64,000 bases of DNA from NCBI RefSeq assembly GCF_039529295.1, contig NZ_BAAAMN010000016.1:97835-161834 (forward strand). Reading direction: 5' to 3'. Below are positions 53,238-62,264 of this stretch, in pieces. The notes under the pieces were generated by a model. It worked only from the letters and a program-made list of their open reading frames with translations. It made no database searches and was not told the origin of the DNA. The stretch's first letter is position 1. Every line of letters starts with the position of its first letter. Source of the DNA: Yaniella flava (GTDB lineage: Bacteria; Actinomycetota; Actinomycetes; Actinomycetales; Micrococcaceae). Both the position numbers and the translations under genes were made by a program.

Positions 53238-54067
53238 CTGATATCCCAACGTATTACACCTGGAATAACCAGGCCTTCGAGCCGATAGAGCAGCCTTCAG
53301 CCGAGCGTATTCTGGTCGCAGACTCCTGGCGAGTCCGAGGAGGCGTCACCTGGGGCTTGGCCGATCATATTCATCGGTTTGTCACCGGACTGCAAGCACG
53401 AAATGCTCCATCAGAGGTACTCATCGCCGCAGAACTGGAAACATTTGAAGTGGCACTGCGGCGACTGCTCTATGCGCAGTGGTCCAAAGCTCAAGAAGAC
53501 TTGTTTCCGCGCATCAGCTTGCATCAAGATCGGGGACGCTGGCGGATTGAGCTGGTCGTGCGGCCTGCCCCACAACCTCGAGACACGACCTCACTGTGGA
53601 TCCCGCCGTACACGGATCCGCGAGCCTACGCGACAATCAAGGGACCTGATATCAGCCTCATGCGCGGGCTCGTGGCTGAAGTAGCCGCCGATGATATCGT
53701 CCTACACGATGGCACATTCGTACACGAAGCAACGACGGGGGCCCTGATGGTCTGGCACAGCGTAGACCATCTCGTCTTGTCCCAAGCATCGAGACAATTA
53801 GCATCGATTTCTGTGCGCAGAATTGCCGACTATGCCCGCTCACAGGGGATCACGGTGACCACACAGCCGGTGACGCTTGAGGAATTGGTTACGCGAAAGG
53901 CTCCGGTCTGGTTTTCGAACACGCTCCATGGAATTTCCCCGGTCACGACCATTGGCAGCGCTACCGGGGAAACACAGGTTGCCGCCCACCCCGATGTTGC
54001 GCAATGGCAAGCAGCGTGGTGGGCGGATTTCGCAGACGATCTAGGTCACGTACGTCCTATGAGATGA
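53234..54067 (+). CDS. pabC: Aminodeoxychorismate lyase (class IV aminotransferase fold)
   Basis: A 277-residue PLP enzyme of the class IV fold, placed directly after pabB (ATGA overlap), so probably forming p-aminobenzoate from aminodeoxychorismate. Features include RPAPQPRDTTSLWI, ATIKGPDISLMRGLVAE (Lys presumed to bind PLP), HEATTGALMVWHS and a C-terminal SNTLHGISPVTTIG. The family length is 260-290. It overlaps the end of phoU, which is convergent, by 11 nt. Confidence 0.8.
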   Translation: MTDIPTYYTWNNQAFEPIEQPSAERILVADSWRVRGGVTWGLADHIHRFVTGLQARNAPSEVLIAAELETFEVALRRLLYAQWSKAQEDLFPRISLHQDRGRWRIELVVRPAPQPRDTTSLWIPPYTDPRAYATIKGPDISLMRGLVAEVAADDIVLHDGTFVHEATTGALMVWHSVDHLVLSQASRQLASISVRRIADYARSQGITVTTQPVTLEELVTRKAPVWFSNTLHGISPVTTIGSATGETQVAAHPDVAQWQAAWWADFADDLGHVRPMR

Positions 54068-54713
54068 CCGGTGGTTCCCATTCACCGGTGACCAGGTAGG
54101 CGATCTTGCGGCTGATCGAGACAGCGTGGTCGCCGAAACGTTCCAGACGCATGACCAGAAGAGTCAGATCCTGTGATTGTCGAGCATCGATTTTCCACTC
54201 GTCATCACGAACACAGGTCATGATGCGGGTGTGCAGCAAGTCGATCTCATTATTGAGCTTGACGATTTCACGACCGTGGGTGAGGTCGTAGTTCGTCATC
54301 AACTGTTCGAGGCGTTCACCGATTTGAACGGTCAACTCTGCCATCTCCTGCACCTCAACCTGGCTTGGTTCAGGGATCAGCGGATCAGGGTGACGCAACC
54401 GAGTCAGCGCCGAAACGTGACGCGCGAGATCTCCCATACGCTCCATTGACGAAGATACACGCAGCGCAGAGATCAGTACGCGCAGATCGGTAGCAACAGG
54501 GGACTGCAATAACAACAGTTCAATGGAGCGTTCATCCAACGCGTTTTGTAGGTAGTCGATTCGAGCGTCCTGGGTAATGACCGCTTCAGCCAAACGCAGA
54601 TCCTGAGTTTCCAGAGCTACCCGTGCTTGCTTCATAGCCCGATTTACCAGGGTGGCCATCTCGAGCAGCTGGTCACCTACGGCCTCCATCTCGGCCATAA
54701 AGAGTTTTCGCAT
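54057..54713 (-). CDS. phoU: Phosphate-signalling protein PhoU
   Basis: A 218-residue protein with two PhoU three-helix repeats. Each carries the ExxxD metal-binding type pattern: MGDLARHVSAL in the first and LERFGDHAVSISRKIAYLVTGE in the second. It restrains signalling from the phosphate transporter to the sensor kinase. ATG 54713 (MRKLFMAEME) is the family-typical start. It is divergent from senX3 over a 161-bp gap that contains a candidate Pho box. Confidence 0.95.
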   Translation of the reverse strand: MRKLFMAEMEAVGDQLLEMATLVNRAMKQARVALETQDLRLAEAVITQDARIDYLQNALDERSIELLLLQSPVATDLRVLISALRVSSSMERMGDLARHVSALTRLRHPDPLIPEPSQVEVQEMAELTVQIGERLEQLMTNYDLTHGREIVKLNNEIDLLHTRIMTCVRDDEWKIDARQSQDLTLLVMRLERFGDHAVSISRKIAYLVTGEWEPPVIS

Positions 54714-54792
54714 GTGATTAGTCCTTGTAGATACATTGAACGATTGCAGGCCAACTGTACCTGCCCAACATTGTCCACTGTCACCAACAAAA

Positions 54793-54809
54793 GTAAACGA
54801 GTGGTGAAT
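54793..54809 (+). promoter_or_regulatory. Candidate RegX3/Pho box
   Basis: GTAAAC and GTGAAT are imperfect direct repeats starting 11 bp apart between phoU and senX3. They resemble GTGAAC-type half-sites bound by RegX3 and PhoP in actinobacteria. The match is imperfect. Confidence 0.4.
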
Positions 54810-54874
54810 TTTGCCGGACAAGTACATGTATTAGGGCTCAAATGACGAAAAAGGGTCAACGATGACATCGAAGT

Positions 54875-56113
54875 ATGGGTACTGTTACAACTGTGGAAAG
54901 TCTAGTTTCTGTGGCCGTACTCTTTGGTTTGGCCGGTGTGATTGTGACGGTGGGTGCGATGGTCGCCTTCCGGATCTCGTCACGTTCAAAAATTGAGCGG
55001 CTGGCAGACCACGAGCAGTCCATCCCGGATGGGGCGCTGGATGTACTCGCGGTTGTAGGGCAAGCCTATGTCATTGTCGACGCGGTGGACACGGTGGTGC
55101 GTGCGAACCCATCGGCCTATGCCTTCGGCCTAGTCCGTGGCAACCAGCTGGGTCATAAACAACTGGGGGAGCTCACGTCCCGGGTCCGTACGGCGGGCCA
55201 ACTGTACGATTTTCGCTTCGAAATACCTGCTGTCACAGCCGCCGAAGGTCACTGGCTCGTGCATTTGCGCGCAGCTTCTATCGGGGATCAATACATTGTG
55301 ATCATGGCCGAGGACCGCTCCCAGCAACATCGAACCGAAGCGATTCGTCATGACTTCGTTGCCAATGTGTCCCACGAACTGAAAACCCCGGTGGGCGCGA
55401 TGAGCCTGTTGGCGGAGGCAATTGAAGATGCTGCTGACGATCCGGAGGCTGTGAGACACTTTGCGAATCGTCTCTCGATAGAGTCGGTCCGCCTCAGCGC
55501 GCTGGTACAAGATGTGATTTCCCTGTCGAGACTCCAAGGTCGGGATATTGTCGAAACTGCCGAACCCCTTGAGATTACACGGCTGGTTTCGGAGGCCATC
55601 GATCGTGTTCGTACGGAAGCCTCGGCTCGCGACATCTCGATCCACAACCGGCAACCCGAAGCGCTCTCGGTCTTCGGCGATTATGACCAGCTCATGACAG
55701 CCATCCGGAATCTCATCGATAACGCGGTGACGTATTCACCCGATGGCTCTACGGTGTGGGTTGAGGTCACCAAGCATGAAGACGTCGTGCACATATCGGT
55801 GAGTGACCAGGGCACCGGCATCGCTGAAGAGGATCGCGAGCGAATTTTCGAGCGATTCTATCGCGTGGATTCGGCCCGCTCGCGAGCAACCGGTGGTACC
55901 GGGCTGGGCTTGAGCATCGTCAAACACACCATCTCGAATCACGGTGGTGAAATCATGGTGGAATCGGCCCTTGACGAGGGATCGACATTTATTATCCGTC
56001 TTCCGGAACTAGATCCAGAAGCACACGAGGCCGCCACCGAAGGAACTGAACCGGATATGAACACCGTGGATACTGATTCACATACCCCTGCTGAAGGAAA
56101 AGGAAAATACTGA
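54875..56113 (+). CDS. senX3: Sensor histidine kinase SenX3
   Basis: A 412-residue kinase. It has one or two N-terminal helices (VAVLFGLAGVIVTVGAMVAF), a PAS-like domain (residues about 50-145), the H-box HDFVANVSHELKTP (His167), the N-box AIRNLIDNAVTYS and the G boxes DQGTGIAEED and GGTGLGLSIVK. This layout matches mycobacterial SenX3 of the Pho system. The TGATG overlap with regX3 indicates coupling. The C-terminal 35 residues are acidic and variable. Confidence 0.95.
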   Translation: MGTVTTVESLVSVAVLFGLAGVIVTVGAMVAFRISSRSKIERLADHEQSIPDGALDVLAVVGQAYVIVDAVDTVVRANPSAYAFGLVRGNQLGHKQLGELTSRVRTAGQLYDFRFEIPAVTAAEGHWLVHLRAASIGDQYIVIMAEDRSQQHRTEAIRHDFVANVSHELKTPVGAMSLLAEAIEDAADDPEAVRHFANRLSIESVRLSALVQDVISLSRLQGRDIVETAEPLEITRLVSEAIDRVRTEASARDISIHNRQPEALSVFGDYDQLMTAIRNLIDNAVTYSPDGSTVWVEVTKHEDVVHISVSDQGTGIAEEDRERIFERFYRVDSARSRATGGTGLGLSIVKHTISNHGGEIMVESALDEGSTFIIRLPELDPEAHEAATEGTEPDMNTVDTDSHTPAEGKGKY

Positions 56114-56793
56114 TGACTCGGATTCTCGTCGTTGAAGACGAACCTTCAATCTCGGACCCCCTGTCGTACTTGTTGCAACGGGAAGGATATGAGGTGACCG
56201 TCGTCGCCGACGGCGTGGAAGCGGTAGAAGAATTCGATCGCAATGGCTCCGATCTGGTGCTATTGGATTTGATGTTGCCTGGACAACCCGGGACCGATGT
56301 GATCCGTCAAATTCGGCAGGATTCACAAGTACCGGTCATCATGCTCACCGCCAAGGACGGCGAGGTCGACAAGGTGGTCGGGCTCGAACTCGGTGCAGAT
56401 GATTATGTGACCAAACCGTATTCGGCCCGTGAATTGATCGCTCGTATTCGCGCCGTGATGCGTCGCAATGCTGATGCCGATGAGCTCATCCCAGACACCG
56501 TCTCAGCAGGCCCGGTGCGTATGGATGTAGAACGACACGTGGTGGCCGTTGGTGGCGCCGACATCACGATGCCGCTCAAAGAATTCGACCTGTTAGAGAT
56601 GCTGCTGCGCAATGCCGGGCGCGTGATGACCCGCGGGCAGCTGATCGACCGCGTTTGGGGACCGGGTTATGTAGGGGATACCAAGACGCTGGATGTCCAC
56701 ATCAAGCGGTTGCGTTCCAAGATTGAACCAGACCCATCGTCACCGCGGTACCTCATGACCGTGCGTGGGCTCGGATACAAATTCGAAGCATAA
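56113..56793 (+). CDS. regX3: Response regulator RegX3
   Basis: A 226-residue OmpR/PhoB-family regulator. The receiver has acidic pocket VVEDE (residues 7-10), phospho-acceptor Asp52 in LLDLMLPG, and LTAKDGEVDKVVGLELGADDYVTKPYSARELIARI. The winged helix is residues about 130-226 (LKEFDLLEMLLRNAGRVMTRGQLIDRVWG, KTLDVHIKRLRSKI). It activates phosphate-starvation genes. Confidence 0.97.
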   Translation: MTRILVVEDEPSISDPLSYLLQREGYEVTVVADGVEAVEEFDRNGSDLVLLDLMLPGQPGTDVIRQIRQDSQVPVIMLTAKDGEVDKVVGLELGADDYVTKPYSARELIARIRAVMRRNADADELIPDTVSAGPVRMDVERHVVAVGGADITMPLKEFDLLEMLLRNAGRVMTRGQLIDRVWGPGYVGDTKTLDVHIKRLRSKIEPDPSSPRYLMTVRGLGYKFEA

Positions 56794-56807
56794 ACACCAC
56801 CCATAAA

Positions 56808-56845
56808 ACAGTGCTGGCCGGTCCAAATGGACCGGCCAGCACTGT
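56808..56845. terminator. Strong bidirectional terminator after regX3
   Basis: An 18-bp perfect inverted repeat with a 2-nt loop, flanked by AAAA and TTT. It serves regX3 and the convergent lipoprotein gene. Confidence 0.9.
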
Positions 56846-56862
56846 TTCGTAAGGTCTATGCC

Positions 56863-57417
56863 TTATTCCTCGTCGTGGTGCTGACCTTGAAATTCGTACA
56901 GGTGCTCGATCTGTTCTTCAACATCAACGTCACCGGGGTAGAGCTCACGGTACTCTTCGAGCGTTGGTGGCAGGACCGATACGTTGAACTCGCTTTCGTT
57001 GCCGAAGGCTGAGGCGACGCCCTCTGCTAGCAAGCCTGGTTCGGTGCCGACCGAATCCACGATGACTTCTTCATCATCAAGCTTGAGGATCTCTCCGGCA
57101 TCAAGTGAGAAGGACAACGTTTGGTTATTGATCTCCAAGTCAACCGTCTGGTTGCTATCTGAACGGTTGTCAATGCTGCCCATCAGACGGCCGGGCTCGT
57201 CGGCGGAGTTCGTGATGACACCAATGTTCACCAGCCGAACGTGATCAGAATTGGCGTCAGCAGCTTCGTCTCCGGCAACAGTGGTTTGGGTGCCGTCGGA
57301 CGGCGCATACTCAAACGTCGTTGCCTGCGGGTTGACGACAGAACAACCCGTGGTGCCCAAGATGGCAGCCACCGCCAGGCCGGCAAATACGTTCCGGCGA
57401 GTGTTGTTGACCTTCAC
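56863..57417 (-). CDS. Putative lipoprotein of unknown function
   Basis: A 184-residue protein with a signal peptide (RRNVFAGLAVAAILGTTGC; Cys near residue 22 in a relaxed lipobox) and an exported domain containing VRLVNIGVITNSADEPGRLMGSIDNRSDSNQTVDLEI, a beta-rich segment seen in small actinobacterial lipoproteins. The start is GTG 57417, since GAGGAGAACC lies just upstream. Convergent with regX3, which may suggest a phosphate-related role, but that is only positional. Confidence 0.7.
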   Translation of the reverse strand: MKVNNTRRNVFAGLAVAAILGTTGCSVVNPQATTFEYAPSDGTQTTVAGDEAADANSDHVRLVNIGVITNSADEPGRLMGSIDNRSDSNQTVDLEINNQTLSFSLDAGEILKLDDEEVIVDSVGTEPGLLAEGVASAFGNESEFNVSVLPPTLEEYRELYPGDVDVEEQIEHLYEFQGQHHDEE

Positions 57418-57647
57418 GATGGTTCTCCTCGTAAGAATAAGGTGCGCTAGAGGTGATGTTGTACCGTGCACCGGGCGCACAAGCGCCGATGATGCAAGTA
57501 GCTTTCTTCACGAGGTTATCGCATATGCCTAAATGGAAGCTACTTTACGACAACATATCTCGCAGATGAGCCACCCGAATAGCGTGCAACGCTACCGACA
57601 TACTCGATGCGTATCTGAGAAATTACCCCGGAACAATCACACTGAGC

Positions 57648-57653
57648 TAAAAT
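57648..57653 (+). promoter_or_regulatory. -10 box of leaderless cysS promoter
   Basis: TAAAAT lies eight bases before GTG 57662, where the cysteinyl-tRNA synthetase homology begins. The 240 bp upstream hold no other gene. Confidence 0.5.
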
Positions 57654-57661
57654 CGTGCAGC

Positions 57662-59110
57662 GTGGGACAACGATTTTATGATACCGCCACCGGGGCCATC
57701 CGGGACTTCACACCGATCCATGCCGGAGAGGTCTCGGTATATTACTGTGGCGCAACCGTGCAAGGCAGGCCGCACGTCGGTCACATCCGCTCTGCCGTGG
57801 TCTTCGACATCCTGGTCCGTTGGCTAGAATATGCCGGCAATAAGGTCACGTTGGTGCGCAACGTCACCGATATCGACGACAAGATTTTGTCCAGATCTGA
57901 GGAATCCTATACGACGGATTTCGTCGCGACCGATAATTATCCGGCACGAGAACCGTGGTGGGCGCTTGCTTACCGCTTCGAAAATGCATTCGCGTCGGCT
58001 TATGCCGCACTCGGTGTGCGCCGACCGAGCTACGAGCCACGTGCCACGGGTCATATTCCCGAAATGATCACACTGATTCAACGCCTCATTGATGCCGGTC
58101 ACGCGTACCCGGCACTCGATGATTCAGCCGATGTGTACTTCGACGTGAAATCGTGGCCCGACTACGGTGCCCTGACCCATCAATCCGTCGAAATGATGCA
58201 GGATGCCGACGATGCCCCACCCCGAGGCAAAAAAGATCCACGCGACTTTGCGCTGTGGAAATCCGCACTAGAGGCCGATCCGCACGGGGCAGCTTGGGAT
58301 TCTCCATGGGGAGTGGGACGCCCGGGGTGGCACATTGAATGCTCGGCCATGGCGACAAAATATTTGGGCACCCACTTCGATATCCACGGTGGAGGACTCG
58401 ATCTGCGGTTCCCACACCACGAGAACGAGCTGGCACAATCCAGTGCAGCAGGCGATGAGTTTGCCAATTTCTGGATGCATAACGGGTTGGTCACCGCCGA
58501 AGGTGAAAAAATGTCCAAATCCGTGGGCAACACTGTGTCACCAGAACAAATGCTGACGATGGCCCGACCAGGGGCGGTGCGCTACTTTTTGGGACAAGCG
58601 CACTACCGTTCCCAACTGGACTATCATCCGTCAGCATTATCGGAAGCGCAGACGGCACTGGAACGCATTGAAACATTCCAGAGCCGTGCGGCCGAAACAC
58701 TCGCCGTAACCGCCGGGAAAGGCAATGTGCCCAATGCCTTTACTGAAGCCATGGAAGATGATCTCAACGTGCCCGAAGCGCTGGCGGTTTTACACGCCAC
58801 CGTCCGTGCGGGCAATGCCGCACTCGACGCCGGTCAGCATGAGACCGTCCACGAGTATATGGAGCAGGTCAACACCATGGTTGCTGTGCTTGGGCTGGAT
58901 TCAGCGCAAGAAGCGAAGGATGATGCAAATTCTGCAACCTACCGGGCGCTGGATGAACTCGTGCAAGCACAAATCACCGCGCGTGCACAGGCGCGCCATG
59001 CGAAAGACTGGGCCACCGCTGATGCTATTCGAGATCAGCTCGCTGCAGCAGGCATCGTAGTCAAAGACGCTGCCGATGGTGCAACCTGGTCGGTAACAAA
59101 CCAAACCTAA
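57662..59110 (+). CDS. cysS: Cysteinyl-tRNA synthetase
   Basis: A 482-residue class I synthetase. The zinc ligand and signature begin with YYCGATVQGRPHVGH (Cys29; HVGH is the HIGH motif at 38-41), followed by WHIECSAM, FPHHENELAQS and the KMSKS loop in EGEKMSKSVGN. The DALR domain is C-terminal. The frame extends back to 57533, but GTG 57662 matches the family start and has a -10 box just upstream. It is followed by rlmB, which is the usual actinobacterial neighbour. Confidence 0.97.
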   Translation: MGQRFYDTATGAIRDFTPIHAGEVSVYYCGATVQGRPHVGHIRSAVVFDILVRWLEYAGNKVTLVRNVTDIDDKILSRSEESYTTDFVATDNYPAREPWWALAYRFENAFASAYAALGVRRPSYEPRATGHIPEMITLIQRLIDAGHAYPALDDSADVYFDVKSWPDYGALTHQSVEMMQDADDAPPRGKKDPRDFALWKSALEADPHGAAWDSPWGVGRPGWHIECSAMATKYLGTHFDIHGGGLDLRFPHHENELAQSSAAGDEFANFWMHNGLVTAEGEKMSKSVGNTVSPEQMLTMARPGAVRYFLGQAHYRSQLDYHPSALSEAQTALERIETFQSRAAETLAVTAGKGNVPNAFTEAMEDDLNVPEALAVLHATVRAGNAALDAGQHETVHEYMEQVNTMVAVLGLDSAQEAKDDANSATYRALDELVQAQITARAQARHAKDWATADAIRDQLAAAGIVVKDAADGATWSVTNQT

Positions 59111-59138
59111 AACTTTTCCAATCAGAAAGGACGAGCAA

Positions 59139-60091
59139 ATGAGTTCTCGTCGCAGTGGATCCCCAAAGAAAAAGGGCCCAACCAAAGGCTCCGGCNNNNN
59201 NNNNNNNNNNNNNNNNNNNNNNNNNNNNNNNNGCTGGCCGGACGTGGCCCAACCCCGAAAGCCTCGGACCGTACCTGGCATAAAGGGTATCGGCCACCCG
59301 CCACACGGCAGAAAAAGTCGGCCCCAACCGGCGACGCTGTGGCAGGCCGAAATCCCGTTGTGGAAGCACTCGAAGCGGAAATCCCTGCCTCGACGTTGTA
59401 TGTGTCCATCGGCGTTGAAATGGACGATAGGATTCGGAACTCGGTTCGACTGGCTGCAAACCGCGGTATCCCCGTCTTGGAAGCAACCGAAGCCCAGTTG
59501 GCCAGGGTCACCGATAATGCTCGGCACCAGGGCATAGCACTCCAAGTGCCACCGTATGAATACGAAAACGGAATCGAGCTGGTCACCGGACTGATGTCGG
59601 ACTGGAATAACGGCTACCGCCGGACACCACCGCTCGTGATCGCATTGGACTCCATTACCGATCCGCACAACCTCGGCGCCATTCTGCGCTCGGCTTCCGC
59701 ATTCCAGGCCGATGGCGTCATCATCCCGTCCCGACGCGCCGTCGGCGTGAACTCCACCGTGTGGAAGACCTCGGCCGGTGCGGCAGCTCGTGTTCCCGTG
59801 GGTCAAGTGACCAATCTGAATCAAGCCCTTGATGAATATAAGAACGCCGGACTGTTTACCATCGGGCTTGACGGAGACGGAGAGCAATCCGTCACCGATC
59901 TTCCGTTAGCAACCGATCCGTTGTGTGTGGTCGTGGGGTCGGAAGGCAGCGGTTTGTCTCGCCTCGTCTCAGAAAAAGTCGACCAAATAGTATCGATTCC
60001 TATCTCCTCCGAACTCGAGTCCCTCAACGCTTCGTTGGCGGCTGGCATCACACTTTACGAAATTGCCCGACTTCGGCATAAGATTGTGTGA
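59139..60091 (+). CDS. rlmB: 23S rRNA (guanosine-2'-O)-methyltransferase RlmB, interrupted by an N gap
   Basis: A SpoU/TrmH-family SPOUT methyltransferase. The basic N-terminal extension (SRRSGSPKKKGPTKGSG, then GRGPTPKASDRTWHKGYRPP) precedes AGRNPVVEALE. The three motifs are ITDPHNLGAILRSASAF, VVVGSEGSGLSRL and IPISSELESLNASLAAGI. AGAAAGGACGAG supports ATG 59139. Thirty-seven Ns (59196-59232) lie in the N-terminal extension and the frame before and after differs, so the true gap length must leave remainder 2 on division by 3. The gene is otherwise intact. Confidence 0.9.
59196..59232. other. Run of 37 undetermined bases
   Basis: An assembly or base-calling gap inside the rlmB N-terminal region, probably over a GC-rich stretch encoding Gly/Arg. 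Confidence 0.98.
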
Positions 60092-60156
60092 GCCTGCGAG
60101 ATTGTTGCGTAGGACACAAGGCACATCACTCACATAAGTCGAGAGTTGGAGTAAAA

Positions 60157-61185
60157 ATGAAAAGGAACACCCTGCTGAAAACAACGGCGACCGCTGCAGC
60201 TGCTGGTCTGTTGTTGACCGCTTGCGGCTCTGATGACAACGGGGGCGAGGGCAACGGCGACGGCGAATACACCGTGGGCTTGGCCCAATATGTCTCACAC
60301 GCCTCGTTGGACGCAAGCGCAGAGGGCATGCAAGATGTTTTCGATGAGGCCGATGCCGACATCGAAGTCGAAGCGCAAAATGCTCAGGCCGATCAAGCAA
60401 CTATGAACAACATCATTGGTAGCTTCGCTCAGGACGACAACTTGGATGCGGTTGCTGCGATCGCTACCCCGGTCGCCATCGCCGCAGCTACCTCCATCCC
60501 CGAGACGCCCATAATCTTTGCGGCGGTCACCGATCCCGTCGATGCCGGGCTGGTACCTGACTGGGACACACCCGGCGAGAATATCACCGGTGTGTCAGAT
60601 ATGAACCCAGTAGAGGAACAGCTTCAGCTCATCCTCGATGTCGTTGGTGATGTCGAAGTGATTGGTGTTCCATACTCGTCAGCAGAATCCAACTCGGTGG
60701 TTCAGGTTGAGGCAGCCAATGAAGCAGCCGAATCACTGGGCGTTGAAATTCAAAAAGTCGCGGTGACCAACACATCGGAAGTAGCTCAGGGTGTCGAATC
60801 GTTCTCTAATATCGACGCGATCTACGTGCCGACTGATAATACCGTGGTGTCGGGTCTGGAAACCGTCATTTCCTACGGTATCGACAACCAGATTCCTGTC
60901 TTTGCTGCTGAATCCGATTCCGTAGCACGCGGCACCATTGGCACCTACGGGATTAACTACTACGAACAGGGGCGCCAAGCAGGCGAAATGGTCGTCGACA
61001 TTATCACTGGTGATGGCGAACTGGCCGATATGCCGACCGTCACCGCGAGTGAAGACTCGATGCAGTACACCTTCAACACAGAAGCTGCCGAGCAGATGGG
61101 TGTCGAAATCCCACAAGAACTGCTCGACGAAGGTGAAGTCGTCGAAACAGAGAGTGAAGGCGACGAGGACGATTCTGACGAGTAA
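60157..61185 (+). CDS. ABC transporter substrate-binding lipoprotein (TrpX-like)
   Basis: A 342-residue lipoprotein of the ABC_sub_bind family. The signal peptide ends in LLLTAC; the mature part has YTVGLAQYVSHASLDASAEGMQDVF, QNAQADQATMNNIIGSFAQDDNLDAVAAIATPVAIAAA and AVTDPVDAGLV, and a strongly acidic C-terminal tail (EGDEDDSDE). Relatives (e.g. TrpX) import tryptophan or similar amino acids. ATG 60157 fits the signal peptide; the frame is open to 60088. It is first of a three-gene importer. Confidence 0.88.
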   Translation: MKRNTLLKTTATAAAAGLLLTACGSDDNGGEGNGDGEYTVGLAQYVSHASLDASAEGMQDVFDEADADIEVEAQNAQADQATMNNIIGSFAQDDNLDAVAAIATPVAIAAATSIPETPIIFAAVTDPVDAGLVPDWDTPGENITGVSDMNPVEEQLQLILDVVGDVEVIGVPYSSAESNSVVQVEAANEAAESLGVEIQKVAVTNTSEVAQGVESFSNIDAIYVPTDNTVVSGLETVISYGIDNQIPVFAAESDSVARGTIGTYGINYYEQGRQAGEMVVDIITGDGELADMPTVTASEDSMQYTFNTEAAEQMGVEIPQELLDEGEVVETESEGDEDDSDE

Positions 61186-61219
61186 TTCGCGCCAACTTCA
61201 ATAACCTGCAAAACTATAG

Positions 61220-61256
61220 ACGGGCCTGGGACAGCGCAGACTGCCCGGGCCCGTTT
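61220..61256 (+). terminator. Intercistronic hairpin between substrate-binding and permease genes
   Basis: An 11-bp stem with one G-U pair (ACGGGCCTGGG / CCCGGGCCCGT) followed by TTT. It may partially terminate, giving an excess of binding protein over membrane components. Confidence 0.6.
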
Positions 61257-61289
61257 ACTGCACCTCCTGAAAGGTAAGTCCGTCCCGTT

Positions 61290-62264
61290 ATGATCGTGAC
61301 ATTAGAACTCGGTCTCATATATGCCATCATGGCCCTTGGCGTCTATCTGACCTTCCGCATTCTGAATTTTCCCGACCTCACGGTCGACCAGTCGTTTACA
61401 ACTGGCGCGGCAACAGCGGCAATCCTGATGGTGAACTACGACCTCAACCCGCTCCTCGCGATGGGCGCGGCATTCGTTGCGGGAGGACTCGCCGGTATAG
61501 TTACTGGACTTTTGCATGCAAAGGGTGGAATCAACCCGTTGCTTGCCGGGATTTTGACGATGCTTGCCCTGTATTCCATCAACCTTCGTATTATGGGCGA
61601 CCGCGCCAATGTCCCGCTGCTAGGCAATGAAACGTTATACACCTGGTTCAACGAAAACGGCATTACCGACTGGACACTGATTCTCGTTCTTGCCGTGATC
61701 GTGTTGATCATCAAGATGCTGCTGGACTGGTTCCTCGGTACCGATATGGGGCTAGGGCTCCAAGCCACCGGTGATAACGAGGAAATGGTGCGCTCCTTTG
61801 GCGTCTCGACGGACACGATGAAAATTGTGGGCCTGGCCGTATCGAATGGGTTGGTCGGCATGGCGGGTGCCTTCATCGCACAAAAACAAGGCTCATCAGA
61901 TATCTCGATGGGTATCGGATTGATCCTGGTCGGTCTCGCCTCGGTCATTCTGGGCCAAGCGATTTTCAACAACCGACTCGTCGCGCGCTTTGCGGATACC
62001 GCTGTTGGTCGGGTGCTCTTCGGGACCCGCAACAAAGAGGTGCTCATCGCCACGACTGCGGTGGTGCTTGGGTCAATCATTTATCGCGCAGCGGTGCAGG
62101 GAGCACTCGCTGTCGGATTCAATCCAAATGATATGCGACTTATCTCGGCAATTATCGTAGTGATCGCCCTCCTCCTACCGAAGTGGCGGATCCGGCGGGG
62201 TCCAAAGAAATCCGAGAGAATCTACGAATCCAAACCTGAGCTGAAGGAGGCCACCGATGCTTAA
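61290..62264 (+). CDS. ABC transporter permease (TrpY-like, BPD/LivH-type fold)
   Basis: A 324-residue membrane protein with about eight or nine helices of the branched-chain type (LGVYLTFRILNFPDLTVDQSFTTGAATAA; GTDMGLGLQATGDNEEMVRSFGVST, the EAA-like loop). Ends overlap the ATPase gene by 8 nt. It belongs with the upstream binding protein. Confidence 0.88.
   Translation: MIVTLELGLIYAIMALGVYLTFRILNFPDLTVDQSFTTGAATAAILMVNYDLNPLLAMGAAFVAGGLAGIVTGLLHAKGGINPLLAGILTMLALYSINLRIMGDRANVPLLGNETLYTWFNENGITDWTLILVLAVIVLIIKMLLDWFLGTDMGLGLQATGDNEEMVRSFGVSTDTMKIVGLAVSNGLVGMAGAFIAQKQGSSDISMGIGLILVGLASVILGQAIFNNRLVARFADTAVGRVLFGTRNKEVLIATTAVVLGSIIYRAAVQGALAVGFNPNDMRLISAIIVVIALLLPKWRIRRGPKKSERIYESKPELKEATDA

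Noticed and set aside
59139..59537. 132-codon frame spanning the Ns as a separate gene
   Set aside because: It only reflects the wrong gap length. The first 19 codons belong to rlmB and the rest is out of frame.
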